DNA of 64,000 nucleotides from Tomocerus qinae (taxonomy: Eukaryota; Arthropoda; Collembola; Entomobryomorpha; Tomoceridae), in contig CM034548.1 of assembly GCA_020055645.1 (NCBI GenBank), positions 14,818,001 to 14,882,000 on the forward strand, read 5' to 3'. Each line of letters begins with the position of its first letter. Position 1 is the stretch's first letter. Both the position numbers and the translations under genes were made by a program. Positions 25,499 through 41,200 of the stretch are shown here, in pieces. The notes beneath the pieces are model-generated. The model saw only the letters and a program-made list of their open reading frames with translations. It was not told the DNA's origin and made no database searches.

Positions 25499-25997
25499 TG
25501 AATGAATGAATGAAAGGGAAACACGATAAGCGTATGAGCACGAATGCTATAAGCTATTGCCAACAACCGTCGTCGTCGTCGTCGCCGGCAGTCTCAATCC
25601 CCAACAGTCACTCAATATATGTGAGTATACCAGAGTTAAGCCAATCTGATACAATGGATTGAACTGCATGGCACCCACACTTAACTTCTTAGGTATTTAT
25701 TAGGCAGCTAGCGAGAACGGCGAGATTGCTAATTCCATTATTAGAGGATCCAAACATTTATAGCTCCATGACACGGAAAGGCGTAGTACAAGAATATTCT
25801 CTCTCACACATACGTACGTCTTCCGACCCGAAAGTGTCAAATTATATGCAAACATGTGCTAACTCGCTAACGGTGAGGTGAGACAGTCTCATCCTGACGT
25901 TCTTACGTTCATTCATTAATAAAATACGTAATAACAGCTGATAAATACTGGAAATCCCTCGTTTAGGGTTTTCACCAACTCCTCTCTCTCTCTCTCT
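25499..25997. repeat. Cluster of microsatellites (TGAA, CGT, CT)
   Basis: Three simple repeats lie within 500 bases: (TGAA)4 at 25499-25514, (CGT)5 at about 25568-25584 and (CT)8 at 25982-25997. The CGT run is unusual in this AT-rich setting. No coding frame is implied. Confidence 0.7.
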
Positions 25998-28900
25998 ACT
26001 GTGTCAATATGACAAGGTACGTGTCACATTTCCCTTGTTATGTTTTTTGCTAGTTAACTTGTGAATTATGGTCAATGTGCGCTGTGATATTTCCATAAAG
26101 GCCCACACACACCCATAATAAAGGTAACAGCAAGATTAACTGGAAATCTGGCTGGATGACTGATCTTCAGAGAGCCATTATGTAACTAAGTGTATATACT
26201 TATACTTACATAATGCTACTATACCTTATAGTACTTGCTAACAATGAATTGAATCCATGACCTTTCTTATTCTTTACTATTTTTATATGATCATAAGCTG
26301 TTACTGCATACACGTAATTCAATGCTTTACAAAACGGCCCCCACATACTCCTTATTATAATATATACCTACTTACATACTTTTTCGCGAGTGCACTAATG
26401 CAGGTACTACTATATGCTTACTTATATAAAATATTAGCATGAATATAACTCCTACTAACATTCTCAATAATCTAATTCATCTCTACATCAATGGCAGGGG
26501 GTCTTTTTGTGTTTCTTTGTCGTCATTCGCATTTACATGTCATTGTGTATTATTAATCCACTATTCGGTGTTTATTGAGCATTGTGATGGCATAATAAGA
26601 GAACATAACCTATAGTAAGTGTGATCTGGGTAAACCCTGAATGAAAGATACTGCGTTGTTGTGTCGTTTGATTGTTAAGATATACAACATTTAAATATTG
26701 TAAATAAACGTAGACGTAGATATGTTCTTAGTATCCAAGTCATCCATTGACGGCTAAATGATGCAAAAACGCTTGCAATTTGCAAACACAACGTTTCCTA
26801 GGTTAGTATACTCTGAATGTACATGATGGTGTGACACATAGAACATCCCAATCCAGCCACCCAAGCACTAACTATCTACCTGTCCATGTGTGACTTGTAA
26901 GTGAGTTGCTATATACAAGTCGACACATTGTATAAGCAGTTAGCAAGGCTTGTTAAGTTTTAGGTACTACTGCAGCTGCTCTGCGCACTTTCATTCATCA
27001 AATCTTTGCAATTAGATGATAAGGAGTTAACCACCTATCTAAAACGCTTATTGTTGTAGTAGCAGGTATAATCATAATTTGTTTTTCCCAACCACACACC
27101 ACCTTAGATTTGCGTCACCATAACATGACATTCCACGAAATATATCAGCATCAATATAAAAATAGTATACTCCATCATTTAACATGAATTCAAGGATTCA
27201 GTTGAAATTAGTTTCTTTTGGAATTCAAAACGCAATTAATAGCGATAAGAAATATTGAAAAATGGTGATAAAAAGATCTGGCGTAGTATTTCTATATAGT
27301 TTATTCCATATAGCAATAGCATCGGATATTTATATTCCAACTATCTTTTGATTGAGAAAATGAGTAAATTATACAAGTTACATAGCCACAATGGTATGTA
27401 CAGAGTATGGTGTTTATGTTTATACACAAACGTTATATTTTGAAAAGTGATCTACATACTTCACAATTTATATGATGGCATATAGGAATGACTGTATCCT
27501 GCAGATAGGAGATGGTGCGATGTAATGTGATGAAGTGTTATCCTGCCCTGCCTTCATGTACTCATACCTTCATTGCCTCTGTCAATCAAATCCAGTAGCA
27601 GAAGAGTGTGGAAAACAAGTTCTGCTCTCTAATGCATTGTAAGCACCGAAAGATTAGGTCAGTGAGCTACAGATGCGACGACATCGTAATCAAATAATCG
27701 ATCTTGATAATGAACTCACGTCAGCAACTCATGTATCCAAGCAGTGCAGGTTGATTGCTGTCATAACCTTTGCAAATACTATCTGTACGTATAAGCAGCA
27801 GACAATAGACAAACAAACACCTCTAAGCTGTAGCCCTCACATTTTAGTTCATGTAGGTAATCACAATAAATGTACCTGATACTTAAGGTTGTTGGACAGT
27901 ATTAGTAAAGCCGGATTACTCATGAGAGACACAGACACCTGCCAGTCATAGTCACCCAAAAAAATCATGCAAAAAATGACACTAGTGGAAAAAAACATGG
28001 GAACTTGCAGAAACCAGACCTAGGCATGTATTTATAAGCAGAGCGAAAAAAACCCCATAATGGGCAATTTATATGACAGTCGATATACATGATAACGTAA
28101 TAAGCATGTCTATAATATTGCTACTTAGGTAGATAATAATGTTAACATCTTCACTACAACAATTTACGTATGTAGCTACTACATGGAAAGTTTATGGGTG
28201 AATATGAGGTATGTATATTTACTATAAATAATTATGTGCAATGCAATAAATACCTTTCGTCGATTTACAACTTTGTATTTTACGCTATCCATAGTTCATC
28301 ATTCATAAAACAAACGTTCTCAAGTTGCTAAGAATGTACACACCTACTTAGTTACTCAGGCGTGTATTTCATTATCATATTCTACCTGCCGATCAAATCG
28401 TTGGAATATTTGTCTGCTTAGTAATACATACCTACACATCAATTTAGAGTCCTGTCCCTTTTCATTAATTTCCTGTCTGCCTGGTCTATATGGGAAGGCA
28501 ACCAGTTCATAACTTCCCACACATGTACGAACATATAGGTAATACATAGGAGATGACACATAACTTCTGTCTTCCAATTCAAATTGCTCGACAGACACAG
28601 ACTCGTGGCACCGACACCACATGACAGACCATCACCTTCTATTTCTTAAATTCTCCTTTTATGGTCATAATAATTACAAGATCAACCCCATTCTTGACTA
28701 TTCACATGTATTATGTCTGTGCTGATGAGTCCTTTCAGAGTACACTTTCAAAGGCACAAGCCCATTTTTTAGGGAAAACGTCATATCGGAGGGTTTTCTC
28801 GAAAATGTCTGAGAAATTGTCTTTGTGCCGCTATTCTTTTTGGCATGGAACGTATGGGTCGGGAGTTATGCATGGAATTCGGAAGTTTCATATAAATATA

Positions 28901-31900
28901 ACTCTAGCTACGTGCCATCATAAGTATAACTCATGGCAGAAGATCCTTCTGAATTCCTACCATGAAATTACCCTAATAACTATATAGAGTAAGTTGTACT
29001 TCCATTTTCAAACCATTACCATGTATATAGTATTATCTGTATTTTTGAATGAATAAGACTAAATAATTGAAAAGTAAACGAAACTAGAATCCTCCTCCAT
29101 TCCATTTTTTATAATAAGTACCTGGTTCGTTGGTAAGTTTGTAATAAATAAGCCTGAAATGTATAGTGTTAATAGTATATAGAACATTTAAATGCATGTA
29201 CCCATATTATACCCTACTTGAGGCTATGCATATAAAAGCATTCTGTAGTATCTTATATACATGAATAAACACACACGTTGGTAGGAGAAAAGTGGAGAGA
29301 AGTGTCGCTTTTTATTGAAATTCTCACATTCTTCTCCAGGCCGACAGCCTCCCCGGTGTGATGACGGTGGCCCTTTCAGTAAAGCAATAAGAAAAGAAAA
29401 CCTCGGACTACCTGCTCAAAAACGTAGACTTTCGACTCGTAAGAAACATAACTACGTGCAAAGGGCAACCGTTGAAATGGTTTACCCGTCCATCCTTTCA
29501 TATCTGTACAATCTCATATTCATCAGATGATAGTTACTAATAGTAATTTGTTGGTACAGCACAAGTACAAATAAGTAGTACATGTGGTGATGTCTTCACT
29601 ATTGTTAGTCCTATTCAAATGCCAAATACATGTTCGGGCTTGAAAATACGTGAGAACGATCAAATATTTCCTTTTATGGCCACATTTTCTTGGATTACCT
29701 ACGTATTTTGGGAATTTTTCTACTGAATTTGGTTCTCTATAATAAGTACACCAGTGATTCTTTCGTTTTCCTATTTTTAGGGACATGTACGCTCGTCACC
29801 GACTAAATAAAATGCATTTTAATGGAATTGTAAATAGTCAGTTAAAACTAGATCATTCTCTCAGGTACAAAACAATGCACTAAATATAAAACCATAAAGA
29901 AACAAAAGTCAGCCTAATATGCATACCTACCTATGCTTGCCTGAATATTTACTTCCCACGGTAATTCACTGACGTTTGTTCACGTAAAAATACTAATCCA
30001 TGATTTACAACTCTTTCCTACCTATACATGCATTTTACATTTTCTTCCTCCATTCACCTAATTCTCTACTAAGAAGGAACAAAAACCAATGGGTATTATG
30101 AAAAGTAATAATCATCATCAAAAAATTCAGCAGTCCTAATCTACTTATATATCTCGCTGTGAGGATTCTGAGGATTGGTTTTTCCAACAAGCATAGCATA
30201 TTATTTTCATGCAGTTTTCACCATTCAAGCTCCAGGGAAAGCTTGTTTCGTGGTTACTCAAATCATTTTTAGATAAACCGTTCCTTATACCTAATCAATC
30301 CTATATCCTTAGCCCCTTTCATAATCTACAAGTTGGTTAAAAAGAAACTTTCATATATAGCTCTTTCGTTTACAAGTCTTGACTAATGCTAAAATCTGAG
30401 AAACGAAATCAAAAACATAAGAGAAAAGCATTATATTAGTAAGACAGAAAAGAAAGTGCAAATTTCATGCAATAAGCAACAATTTGAAGTTTTTGACTAT
30501 TCCCTCTGGAGACATAACTCGAGTATCTATCAGTTTCCAATTAGAACGGCTTTGTGATTGAAATTGAAAAAAATGCACTAAACGTTTAAACGAGTTATCG
30601 TAGCCCTTGAAATGACATAAAGGCACATAATATTCCAAAATAAAAGTAAACAATTGACATGCAAATATCGTAATATCGCAAATGCCTGGATCGCTTTCGA
30701 GTTCTGACTATCCTTCTAAGTCTCAATTACAGTTGTGAATATTTGGGACATTTTCCTGTTTTTTATATGAAGAGTTCGAAATCAGAATCATTAATGACAA
30801 CGATTAAAGTTTAGACACTAAAGGACCAAAATAGGCATCAAAAATAAAATACAGCACTAAAACTTAAGAAAAAACGTCAGATCATGAGGCATGTATTTTG
30901 AGGATGTATAAAACTTTTAGGCTTTGATCTTATTGCGTACAGTAGAGAGTCGATTAACAAAAAATGGGTATAACTATCAACTATATAAAACGATAATTCA
31001 TACTCCCTGGCTTGACACATTTTTAGTTTAGGTATCCAATTTTTTAAAAAGGACATTAAAAAACTACTATAACACAAACCAAAAAGGTAAAAGGCAGTTT
31101 TATCCATGCACTAAAAACCGTCGAAGCATTAGATAAGCATCAAAAACCTAAAATAGCTATGCTAAAAAAATTCATAAGCATTAAGACGGCAAAATTAACC
31201 GTTACTAATTAGGCACTATGAAACTGGAAATTTACGCTTGTAACGATGTAAAACGTCTAGATCTAAATTATTTTTTGTCATCTAGTATATTATGAAATAT
31301 GAATAACAGAACGAAAATTCCTATTTTATAACAATTAAAATTTCATTTGAAGATTACTGCCACACTTCTTACATGGCTAGTTGGCTACATGTAATATACT
31401 AGTGAATTTAAGCAATTTTAAATTATGTATTATGTAGATGTAGTAATGTATAATTCCCTGATCTTCTGCTCTACCCATTTAGAAGTTTTTTTTACTATTA
31501 ATTATTACTGTTATCATAAAAATAGTTTTACTGATTATGCTGTCCGAGATGTACGAGAAATGTCATTTTGGATATTATAATTCGCCTTATAAGGATAAAG
31601 AACAAGTAGAAACCGAGCAGCAGTGGAAGCGGCAGATTGAGTGGATTGCCGGCTGTTGTTAACACGTGGTTCGCCCTGAAAATTTGCGCCTTACGCATTT
31701 ATTGTCCGGTACTTGTTGAAGTAAAGTAAACAGTTGAGTCGGCGTCGGCATGGTCGTAATTTTATAGTTCAACTGTAAAATTAGCCGATTATATTTTTCA
31801 TTTTGTATATTGTAGGTTTTCAACCTGAAAGATTATTTCAGTCAGAGATCTACACACCATTTGTCAAATAATAAGCATCGAGATTATTTTGTTTGTTATT

Positions 31901-32092
31901 GCAATTCTTGGTGAACCATCGTTCGTTGGAGTTTTCTGAGATTTGAATTTTAAACCAATACCTATTAATTGTTTTAGCAATACTGAATACACGGTCCAAT
32001 ATAGAACAGACTGTATTGATAATTCCCGGAGCACAGAAAGTTAACCGAGCTAGCATCAATAATCAATCAGTGTTACTTTCTATACTTGCAAC

Positions 32093-32100
32093 TATAAAAG
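32093..32100 (+). promoter_or_regulatory. TATA box of FUOM
   Basis: TATAAAAG lies 74 bases before the FUOM start codon. A TCAGTT initiator-like word follows at 32130-32135, about 39 bases from the first T of the box. That is slightly longer than the usual spacing of 30-31, so the exact start site is uncertain. Confidence 0.55.
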
Positions 32101-32173
32101 GAACGATCAGCTGTCAACTCCTTCCTGATTCAGTTTTTTAATAAAAGATTAGTAAGACTCACAACAGCCAACA

Positions 32174-32255
32174 ATGCCCCTCAAAGGAATCCCGACCATC
32201 ATCTCGCCAGATTTACTGAAGGCTTTGGCCATGGTTGGCCACGGTGACGACATAG
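32174..32255 (+). CDS. FUOM: FUOM exon 1
   Basis: It encodes residues 1-27 and one base of codon 28. The start context is ACAACAATG. The donor is ATAG|GTAACA. It carries the catalytic GHGD. Confidence 0.9.
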
Positions 32256-35200
32256 GTAACAATTATTTTCTATTTTTTACTGTTGCATAATATCCTACAT
32301 TTTCATTACCGATTTTTTGGCACCAAAGTTCGATTAAATTGTAATAAGATTGTCAACCGCTGACTGTTTTAGAATATTTTATTTGTCTTCAACATTAAAG
32401 CTTTAAGTTAGAATAATATTCATTCAATTTTCAATACACCAGTTTTTTATGTGGTACAATGGAAAAACACCCGAAGGCAGTCAGCAGTACTGTAGACTGT
32501 GCTCCGAGTTGAACTTAAGGGGAAATAAGATGTGATAATTAGTAGAAATACAACCTGAGTACATCTTTAAATGTGACACTTGACACTGCTGTGACACGGC
32601 TGTTGGGTACTTTTCAATGGTACCACTTAAGAGATTAGTACAATTAACAGATTTTGCCCACCGGTTTTTTGGAGGCGTTAGGTGTATATAAGCATAAGTA
32701 CCTAATTTCATTCCATATTATCCATATTATGTTAATTATTATGGTTTGATACAAAATAATGATTACGCTCTTGTTGACATACACGCACCTTAAAACACCA
32801 TCTACTTCCCATGGTAAACAGCTGTATTTTACAAGAAAATAGAATATTTTATTTTATTTCAATATTGAATGTAATAGCAAAAAGGCTGTATTTTATCAAA
32901 AGAAAGCTTTAATCTTTGTATTTTATCTTTTATCTAAAAAGCTTTCAATGCTGCATGACTTGGAAAGCAGTTCTATTTTAGCCAAAAATTTATGTAAATA
33001 CGTCAATGGTGTTGAGTTAATAGTTGCCTACATTATGTTAGAGTCGTTTTATTTAGTCTTCTTAACCATTCTACCCTAAATGTTGGTTAGGTCTAGTCTG
33101 GTGTATTCAATGCATCAAAATCATGTCGGATGTACTTGTGAGAGTCTTTCGGGTGCGGCGTGGTTTAAAATATCTGCGGGACTCAAACGCTTGTCCTTTT
33201 TTGGTTGCACCAATTTTGCAAGGTATTATGAGTAGGCACTTATGTTTTTGTAATTGAGCTTCATGAAACTTGTAAGCAGTAATCTATTGTCGTCAATCAC
33301 AAGTAAATGCATTGACGTATTTCAGTTCGTAGCAACATCCGGCTGCTTGTTAGTGCTAAATAGTAAAACAAACCTCTTATCCCAAACTATTTAATCTTTG
33401 TTTACACATTAGCCTATGTAATGCTAGCTTTGTTTGTTTACATTTTACATTGAGAAAGTACTGAATACTTTTGCAAATAGCGATTACAAGGAATTAATAC
33501 AAAAAAATCTGTTGATCAAATAAACCTTATTAGGAAATCGCGTATGTTTTGTTTATTTGCTCAAATACTATATATTGCTATTGGCCATTATGCTTGATGC
33601 ACTAATCTATCATTTATAGGTGTAAGTGCAAGATAAGACTTAAAGATTAATCTATGCTACGTAAACGTGTTTCTGTATACCTAGTATTTACGCCGTATTA
33701 GACTCGTGTTGGACACTCGGAGATGATTTGAATGTGATTTGCATTATAATTTTAAATTTGAATCACCGTCCATACTGCGGACATAAATTATAATTGTATT
33801 TGAACGGGTAGTGTTGCATCTTAAATGTAGTTCAAATTAAAATTGTTATTTCTTTTACATGTCAACTAAGTCCTATTGTCAGAATAGGAAATTAGCAAAC
33901 AACGTCAGCAATTCCAACAATATTTCCTACAACACTTAAAGACAGGATAATCTTAAATATTGCCCAATATTACGTCAATAACTATTTCCAGTCTAACAAC
34001 AGTTAATTTTGCATCAGTTGATCAGTATTACGATAAAGACTACAGTAAATATGTATTTGCTATGTCAGTGCAGATTACCAATGTTTTCTCTGTATTATCA
34101 TCGTGATGGATTCATTCACGAGTTCTGATCTGACTGTTCAAGCGTCATTATAATATCAAGGTATTCTTTGTACATGGAATCATCGGAAAGAGTTAACACA
34201 GGGCGGTAAAGCCCCGCGTTAAAAAGCCTACCAAATCTTCACCACCAAATACTGGTATTTACTGCTTCATCACAGCAATAGCTACCGGCTTTCCTGCTTA
34301 CCAGGTATTATGATGTACGTTTCACGTTTCCATAGTAGAATGCTAATCTACTACAGGAGTACTGGAAGTAATAATGATGTAGCTACCTATATATAAATTT
34401 ATGCCTCAGGCAATCAATAAATCTTCGCACAATTTCCTGTTTTAATGCTAATGCTAATACATGACTAATTATCGACAAAGGGAAATACGAGAAGAGTTCA
34501 TAGGTACGTGTATTATATCTTCTCGCTAAACTAGTACCGATTGCAATAATACTTAAGTAGACATGCAATGTTCCCACTTATCAATGATTCTTGCAATTAA
34601 TACTCTGACTTCACTCCTAAATAGAGATTAGGTGTCTCTGTGCAGTCATATTTAACTGGTACACAAAACCGTCATAACTGAATTTCCTCTAAATTCTTTT
34701 TTTAATGAAATAACTAGGAAATCAATTATGGTCTCAATTGAGCAAGGTGCTAAAAATTCAAAAGCAATAATTGTCTTTTGCGATTTTATGAGCAGAAGTG
34801 CAATTTCAAGTTCATTCATACTCTAATTCATTGCGTACTTTCATATGCTCTTGTGCGATCTTTAATTACCAGCAGCCAGCTGGTCATTTAATACTGAATT
34901 TTCCAGAACCTAATAATGGTGTCGATGTCCTCATCATTTCGTAGCTGCTTTATTGCTAGGTTGTTGAAATGGCATACTATGTTCTTTATATCCCACATTT
35001 ATCGATTTAGTTCCTCTTAAGAAAACATTTGCTTTTAGGCTGATTTTGCTTTTTAATTAATGATTAATGAAATCTAAAACTTTCTTAAAGAAGTCAGCTA
35101 AATTTTAGTGTGGTGAGGGTGACAAGGTCTACTGATTTAAAAAAGAATTAGTTCTCGAAAAAGGCTGAGCTGTTAACCATTATTATTTTTAGTTTATTTT

Positions 35201-38200
35201 CTATACAGTAGATCAAGATAAAACCAGAATAGATGATAGAAAATTAGAATATATGCCTCAAGTCAGCTTTTAACTATCTGAGAACATTAATGCAAGTAAA
35301 CTTTTATATCGAAAAAACTTAAAACCCTCAAGTTTTGCTCAATTTACATTTACTAAAATAAAGCCATTAATTCCAACTTTATTATTGTTGTTTGGTTAAC
35401 TGAGAAATTGTGTTTAAGAAATTATTACTACAGAATAAATGAAAAATTGCAATTATAGTTTCTCTGTCGGGAAAAGTTCTTCAATAGAATTGATTCTGTA
35501 GGTTTTACAATTCAAAAGCACCTGGAGTTTCTTGGAGAAAATAAATAGGTAAAGACTGTGATGTGGGACAATTAATTTTAGTTTGTGGTTATAATTTTCA
35601 ACAACTATGTATGGCAGACAGAACTAGGGCAATGGAGTTCCAGTTTTATGTCATGTCTCCATTGAATTCCAAATAGTTTACAAACTGTAATCTGTTGTTG
35701 AACGCTTAGTGAATTAATAAAAAGAAGGACGAATGACTAATTGGTAATTTGACATTTTCAGCATATTCTCAATCGTAGCTAAAGACTTTTTTGTTGTACG
35801 CCGTACCGTAATTGTACGCATATAAAGCTATCAGGAGGACAAAGATACTGATATGTAATAACGTATGACAACATGATAATTCCTTTTCATTGATTCAATA
35901 GAGTGTAAATACTGCAGCAGTTTTTATGCTCGTTTTCTACATTCTACAATACCTGCAGGTCTTTTGATGCATAACCAACAAATAGTCTGACTGAATTCCT
36001 AGTTTTAATCTCACTTTCTACGAATTTAATATAATTCAATGTAATTGATTCTCAATCATTCGACATTTTTATACATTGGAGGTTAGGGTTAGTTACTACA
36101 GATGCAATTGTAGCTACACGGGACACAGGCTACATACACGGAATAATGACTAATAACCTACACTACCTGATTTCCCTCGGCATTTTTATCAACGTGTATA
36201 CACGGAGCAATAAAATTATTCATGTGTACACACATAATACCAGTTATGTCATCCTTATTTGCGTATCTATATCAATCTGGACCAGACTGAAATGTGATTA
36301 ACTAATTCTGCTGCAATAAATATTTGTTTATAGGAAGATATAGTCGTATTTATAATTGTGGAATTGCCAGTATAGAGAAAGAGAACGGTGGCAGACTTCT
36401 AAATTAGACCACGAACAGAATCTCATGTCAGGTAGAAAGGCATGCTGAAGTTGGCTGGAGGACGAATCCAATGGAATGCAAATATGCATTATAATGTAAG
36501 CTATGTATCTTACGTCGTTACGTCTACTATTTCATCGATATCCCTTTTGGCATTCAATACTTACCACCCTGGGAACTAATCCAACATTTCGATACACAAC
36601 CCAAAAAATTTACCACTCATTTCTTCTACCACCCGTCTCCGACTCACCATTGTGTGATTCGGAGCGGGAATAGTACATTGCAATATATCGTACATGTATT
36701 AATTTTTGACATTCGAATTACAAATATTTATTAGTAAAACTACAATAGGAAAAAAAATTATTCGTAATGAGTCATTACGAATAATAGTCATTACTAATGA
36801 CTAATTTCATATTTTTTTTATTTTCTTACATTATTTTAAAATTTACAAAAACCATGTACAAATGTTCGAGTGCTAGAAAGACTGGGTGGTTCTCGAAGAT
36901 GGGTGGTAAAATGTTCAAGTATTGAGTTATTCTAAGGGCAGTATAATGTTCGAGTGGTGTAAAGGCGGAATATCATCGATGTATGTACATTAAGTATAAT
37001 GTGAGTACTGTCGACAGCTACATGATTTAGTTCAAGACAGTCTGTCAACATTAGAATTCATCTTTCATTCATTGCATCAGTTTTACCTTTTATATCCGTA
37101 CAAAGACAGAGTCTCATCTCATCCTCTAATCCCATCAAATTTAATGAATGAATAAAGGATTGATATACAATAAGTATTGTGTTCATGTGTTTTCGCCTTC
37201 TTTTCGTTTCTTGGAACTGAATATTGTTGCCAAATTGTTCCATTGAATATCAATGTATAATGGGTAGTAATTTGTATGGAAATCTTATGGTCGCATGCCT
37301 TAATTATCTGATTACATAAAGGGTTACTATATTTAAAGTTATTCTCTCATAAAAACTTGTCCGATCGTTATCATATTCACTGCGCTATATCCACTGCTAC
37401 TTGACTGCAATCTGAAATGGTATGCAGAACTCAGACCATTCTTCTTTTGCTTTTCTAGCAGATTTGAGATTCTCTCACCTATACTTAATATTCCAAGCCA
37501 AAGCAGTTTTATTTATTTGTACATCTTCCTTATATTAATTTTTGTCCTCACAGGGGTGGACTATAAAACAGGAAGGTTTAGTAGTTATTAATTTAAAGTA
37601 TGTGATAAGGTTTAGAATTCCTTTTTTAAAATTACGGTACAATGTATTTGACACTTTGGTTCATCAACATAGATTATTCTGTATTAATATGTCACTATTT
37701 ATTTATGTGATAATATCCCTTATTGTGTTAAAAGAAGCAAGTCTATCATACTAATGTGCAAAATGTGTTCATACTTTTTTATTTGCTTTTTCAAAACTAC
37801 AAGTTTTAACAATGGCGTTGTTCAATAGTTACAAATAATACTAAAGTATAATTTAAAGTCACAAAGGTAATATTTAAAATATCACTTAGAAATATTTTGT
37901 AATAAAATTGGAAACTTTAGCTTCAAAATTAATATCCGGTGAAAATTACAGTCTTCACTTGCACGCACAATGTATTTATAGAGGCTAGGACTAAAATACA
38001 CACACATGAGGTTGACTGAAGGCATTTACGTGCATACCTACTACAAAAGTATCACTGCCTATACCTTTAGAAGTCACAATGCAGATATATTCCTTATACT
38101 AAGATAGGATTGAAAATAATTGAAAGGATATTATACACAGGTCTACAGTCTTTAAATTTTAATCCCAAATTGTTAGTTTTTCAATATCGCACGAAAATAG

Positions 38201-41200
38201 TATTGTAGTTACTTACCTAATCATATAGCACAAACTTAACACTTCAGGAGCCAACAAAAAATTTAGAACTGCAGTGCGGTTATTCAGTAAGGATAGATTT
38301 ATCCCGGGCATTTAAACGGTTTTGGTTTATGAATAATAAACGTACAACTCGATTTGTAAATGTTTTATTGAAATATAGGGATTAAAAAAATTTTTTTTTG
38401 CTAAAATCATCTATTTATGATGACTATCCGATCATCGTTTAAGTAGCTGGCTACTTCATATACAAGTCCTTTAATTTGCTAAATAGATAGTTTATGGCAT
38501 ATAATATATTATAATGGTTAGACATGTGGAGTGGAATAGTATTCTACTGCAGCAGAAAGTACCGGTCTATAATTTTCTATCTGTTCTATCCTACCCGAGG
38601 TATAACTCTTTTATGTACGAACATCAACTACCATAACCATTACTATTGTAAGTGTATTCTATGATATAGACTACACACATTTATATAATGATATTATTAG
38701 CTAGTTTTAAATGTTTAATATCAGTTTAATCTGCATGAAACGAATAATTCCATATTCTAGCGCAAGACAAACAAAATTGTAGACGTAAAATTATAATGTA
38801 TGGTCTTAGGTTTGGATTGTACTTATTATATTAGTACAATGTTAAATAGTGATATTATTGCAGAGCCGTTTAAAGCGTTTAGGTAAGGCTACGGAAGGGA
38901 AAGCAAAATAGTTGTGATAGCCGCAAAATGTATTTGTAAATAAAATTTTTAAAAAAGTTGTAATAATAATTAAAATTTGAACTTACAAGTTCAGAGGAAT
39001 TGAGTAGGGATATTGAATAATGTTGATGGTCCTCCTGTGTAGTCCTGTGCTAAGAGTTGTTGAGAAGGATACTCGCGTGTATTGAAAATTAACGGAGTAG
39101 AAGGTATTGAATTTCTATAAGAGAAAGATATAGTTGAAGTATCGGTTCTCGGGAAAGAAATCGTTGAAATGAGGTTGACTGCAGGTATTTATATTGAGAC
39201 ACTTCATTCAACATTTATGAGTTTTGGGTTGGAAATGAAGACTGTATAGGAATGGGAAAGAGGGCTCAAAATGACTATTTGCACGGTATGTTCTGTGTTT
39301 GGCATAATTCCAGAAAGTGGGTAAAAGTGGCCCGGGTCTCATGAAAGCTGGAGGAAGTTGTAGCAAATTTATATACTGGGTTATGTATATTTTGTATTTT
39401 GACTGACTTACCGTGCCTTACAACGCGTACGAAGGATTCAGCGAAACGTTACCGTGACTGTCCGTGTCGTCTTGTCTAGTCATTCAAGAGTGTAACTTGA
39501 CTTGACTGGAATAGCATGAATTAAGACTGAGAACTGCCCACTCACATTCCACTATCAGGATTCCTACTGCATTTACTTTGTTAATTTTCTTGTTATTCCA
39601 ATTTTCACTTTTCGATATTTATTTATTGAATTTCTTTATTTTGTTGGTATTGTTTGCAATGGGAATGGTAACACACACTTTTAACCTCCTGTTCCACGTA
39701 AAGAAATGGAATGAGAAGGAACTCGAGTGGACGGTCAAGTTAATATCTTTTTAGCGCAATACTAAACACTATAACCTTAATGGCTCAAATGACCTTTTGC
39801 ATTCACTATATTTGGCATAACATTCTTTATCTGAAAGTTGCTTGCAGTTCTCCTGGCGAAGAATTGTTATTTTCAATTGTCGTGCTCAAAGTGCAACTTT
39901 TGATGTTTTATTTTCTATTACTTAAGTGTCTATTGGCATGCACAGGACGCACGGTGGATATTGTTTCACAGTTTCTCATATTATTCTCGATTTGCATAGA
40001 ATAACCCAAAGATTGTAATCATTGAGAATTACAAGGCTCTACAGAATGGATACACATTAGGTATAGTAATCTAAGCTTTCTACACTACAATATTGCCTTA
40101 TTAGTTCCCGTAGTAATAATAAGTAGGAACCTAACGCCCAAATGTGTGAGTGTATATTAAATACTAATTCCTTTTGTAAAAGGACTAAAATATAACCTTA
40201 GTTGTATAGGAATGGAACAAGAACGTTAATGTTACTCAACAGAAAAAAACACCAAATACAAATACTCCTCGATTTAATGCCAATCTACCAATGCCAATCT
40301 GAAAAAATCGTGTAACTTCTGTGAACAGACTACTCTACTAGATCCCAGACACACTTGGTTAGTTAATATGGTGCTATGTTGTTTCATGATATCATGATTC
40401 ATGGAGAAGACCAAACAACTTTTCTCTATATGCTAGTATGTGCTAAATATTATTGGTATAATGTGTAGCATTAGAGTGTTCTCAGAGCCACAATTATTTC
40501 GACAAAACGAATGCCTTTAGACACAGACTTCAATCCTTCATATCCACTAATCATCCCCGCCGATATTCCATATTTATAATCTTTTCAACCAACCCATCTC
40601 TTCCTAAACATGAAAAAAGCGTAAAGTCCAAATAGCACTATTAGGGATTTCCTTAGCATACAATACAATCAAGTTTTTTTCGATTTGCTTAAACTTCCAT
40701 TGCAGTCTCGAAGTAATAATCATCAGAGCTTCCTCATAAAATGCATTGCTATCGACATTTACTTGAATTTTTGAAGACTTCGCAGTGCATGCAAGCCCAG
40801 ACCAGTCTCTATTTAATGACAGCACTAAATGTGCATTCCACAACGATTTACTCTGGGATGATGTACCACACAATACAATAGCTATTTATTGGCGTTTTTA
40901 GCAACTCTCAATTCAAAGCATTAATTTTGATTAAAAAAACAATTTTTTAAACAGTCGAAGATGAGCTAGAGTGATAAATCACTCCATATTGTTACATGCG
41001 ACCTGTAACATAGACATAGTGCATAGGTAATGCTAAATACTTGATATTAGATAATAGAGATATTATAAAATATGACTGCACTTTCGGTGCTTTGACTCTT
41101 TATCTGTTGTTTTTAATTGGATGAAGTATGTAACTTGTTTAACTTATTGGGAGGGCTTAACTTCACCCTGCTTAAAAATGATATCTACTCAAACACTGCT

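Larger units (their letters stand above)
22933..32092. other. 9-kb intergenic region without a convincing gene
   Basis: This lies between the head of the minus-strand gene and the FUOM promoter. It carries a 170-codon plus-strand frame (listed separately), a (TGAA)4 run at 25499-25514, a (CGT)5 run near 25568-25584, a (CT)8 run at 25982-25997 and repeated TACCTAC words, for example at about 25000-25015. Other open frames are short and featureless. Regulatory DNA for the flanking genes is the likeliest content. Confidence 0.5.
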
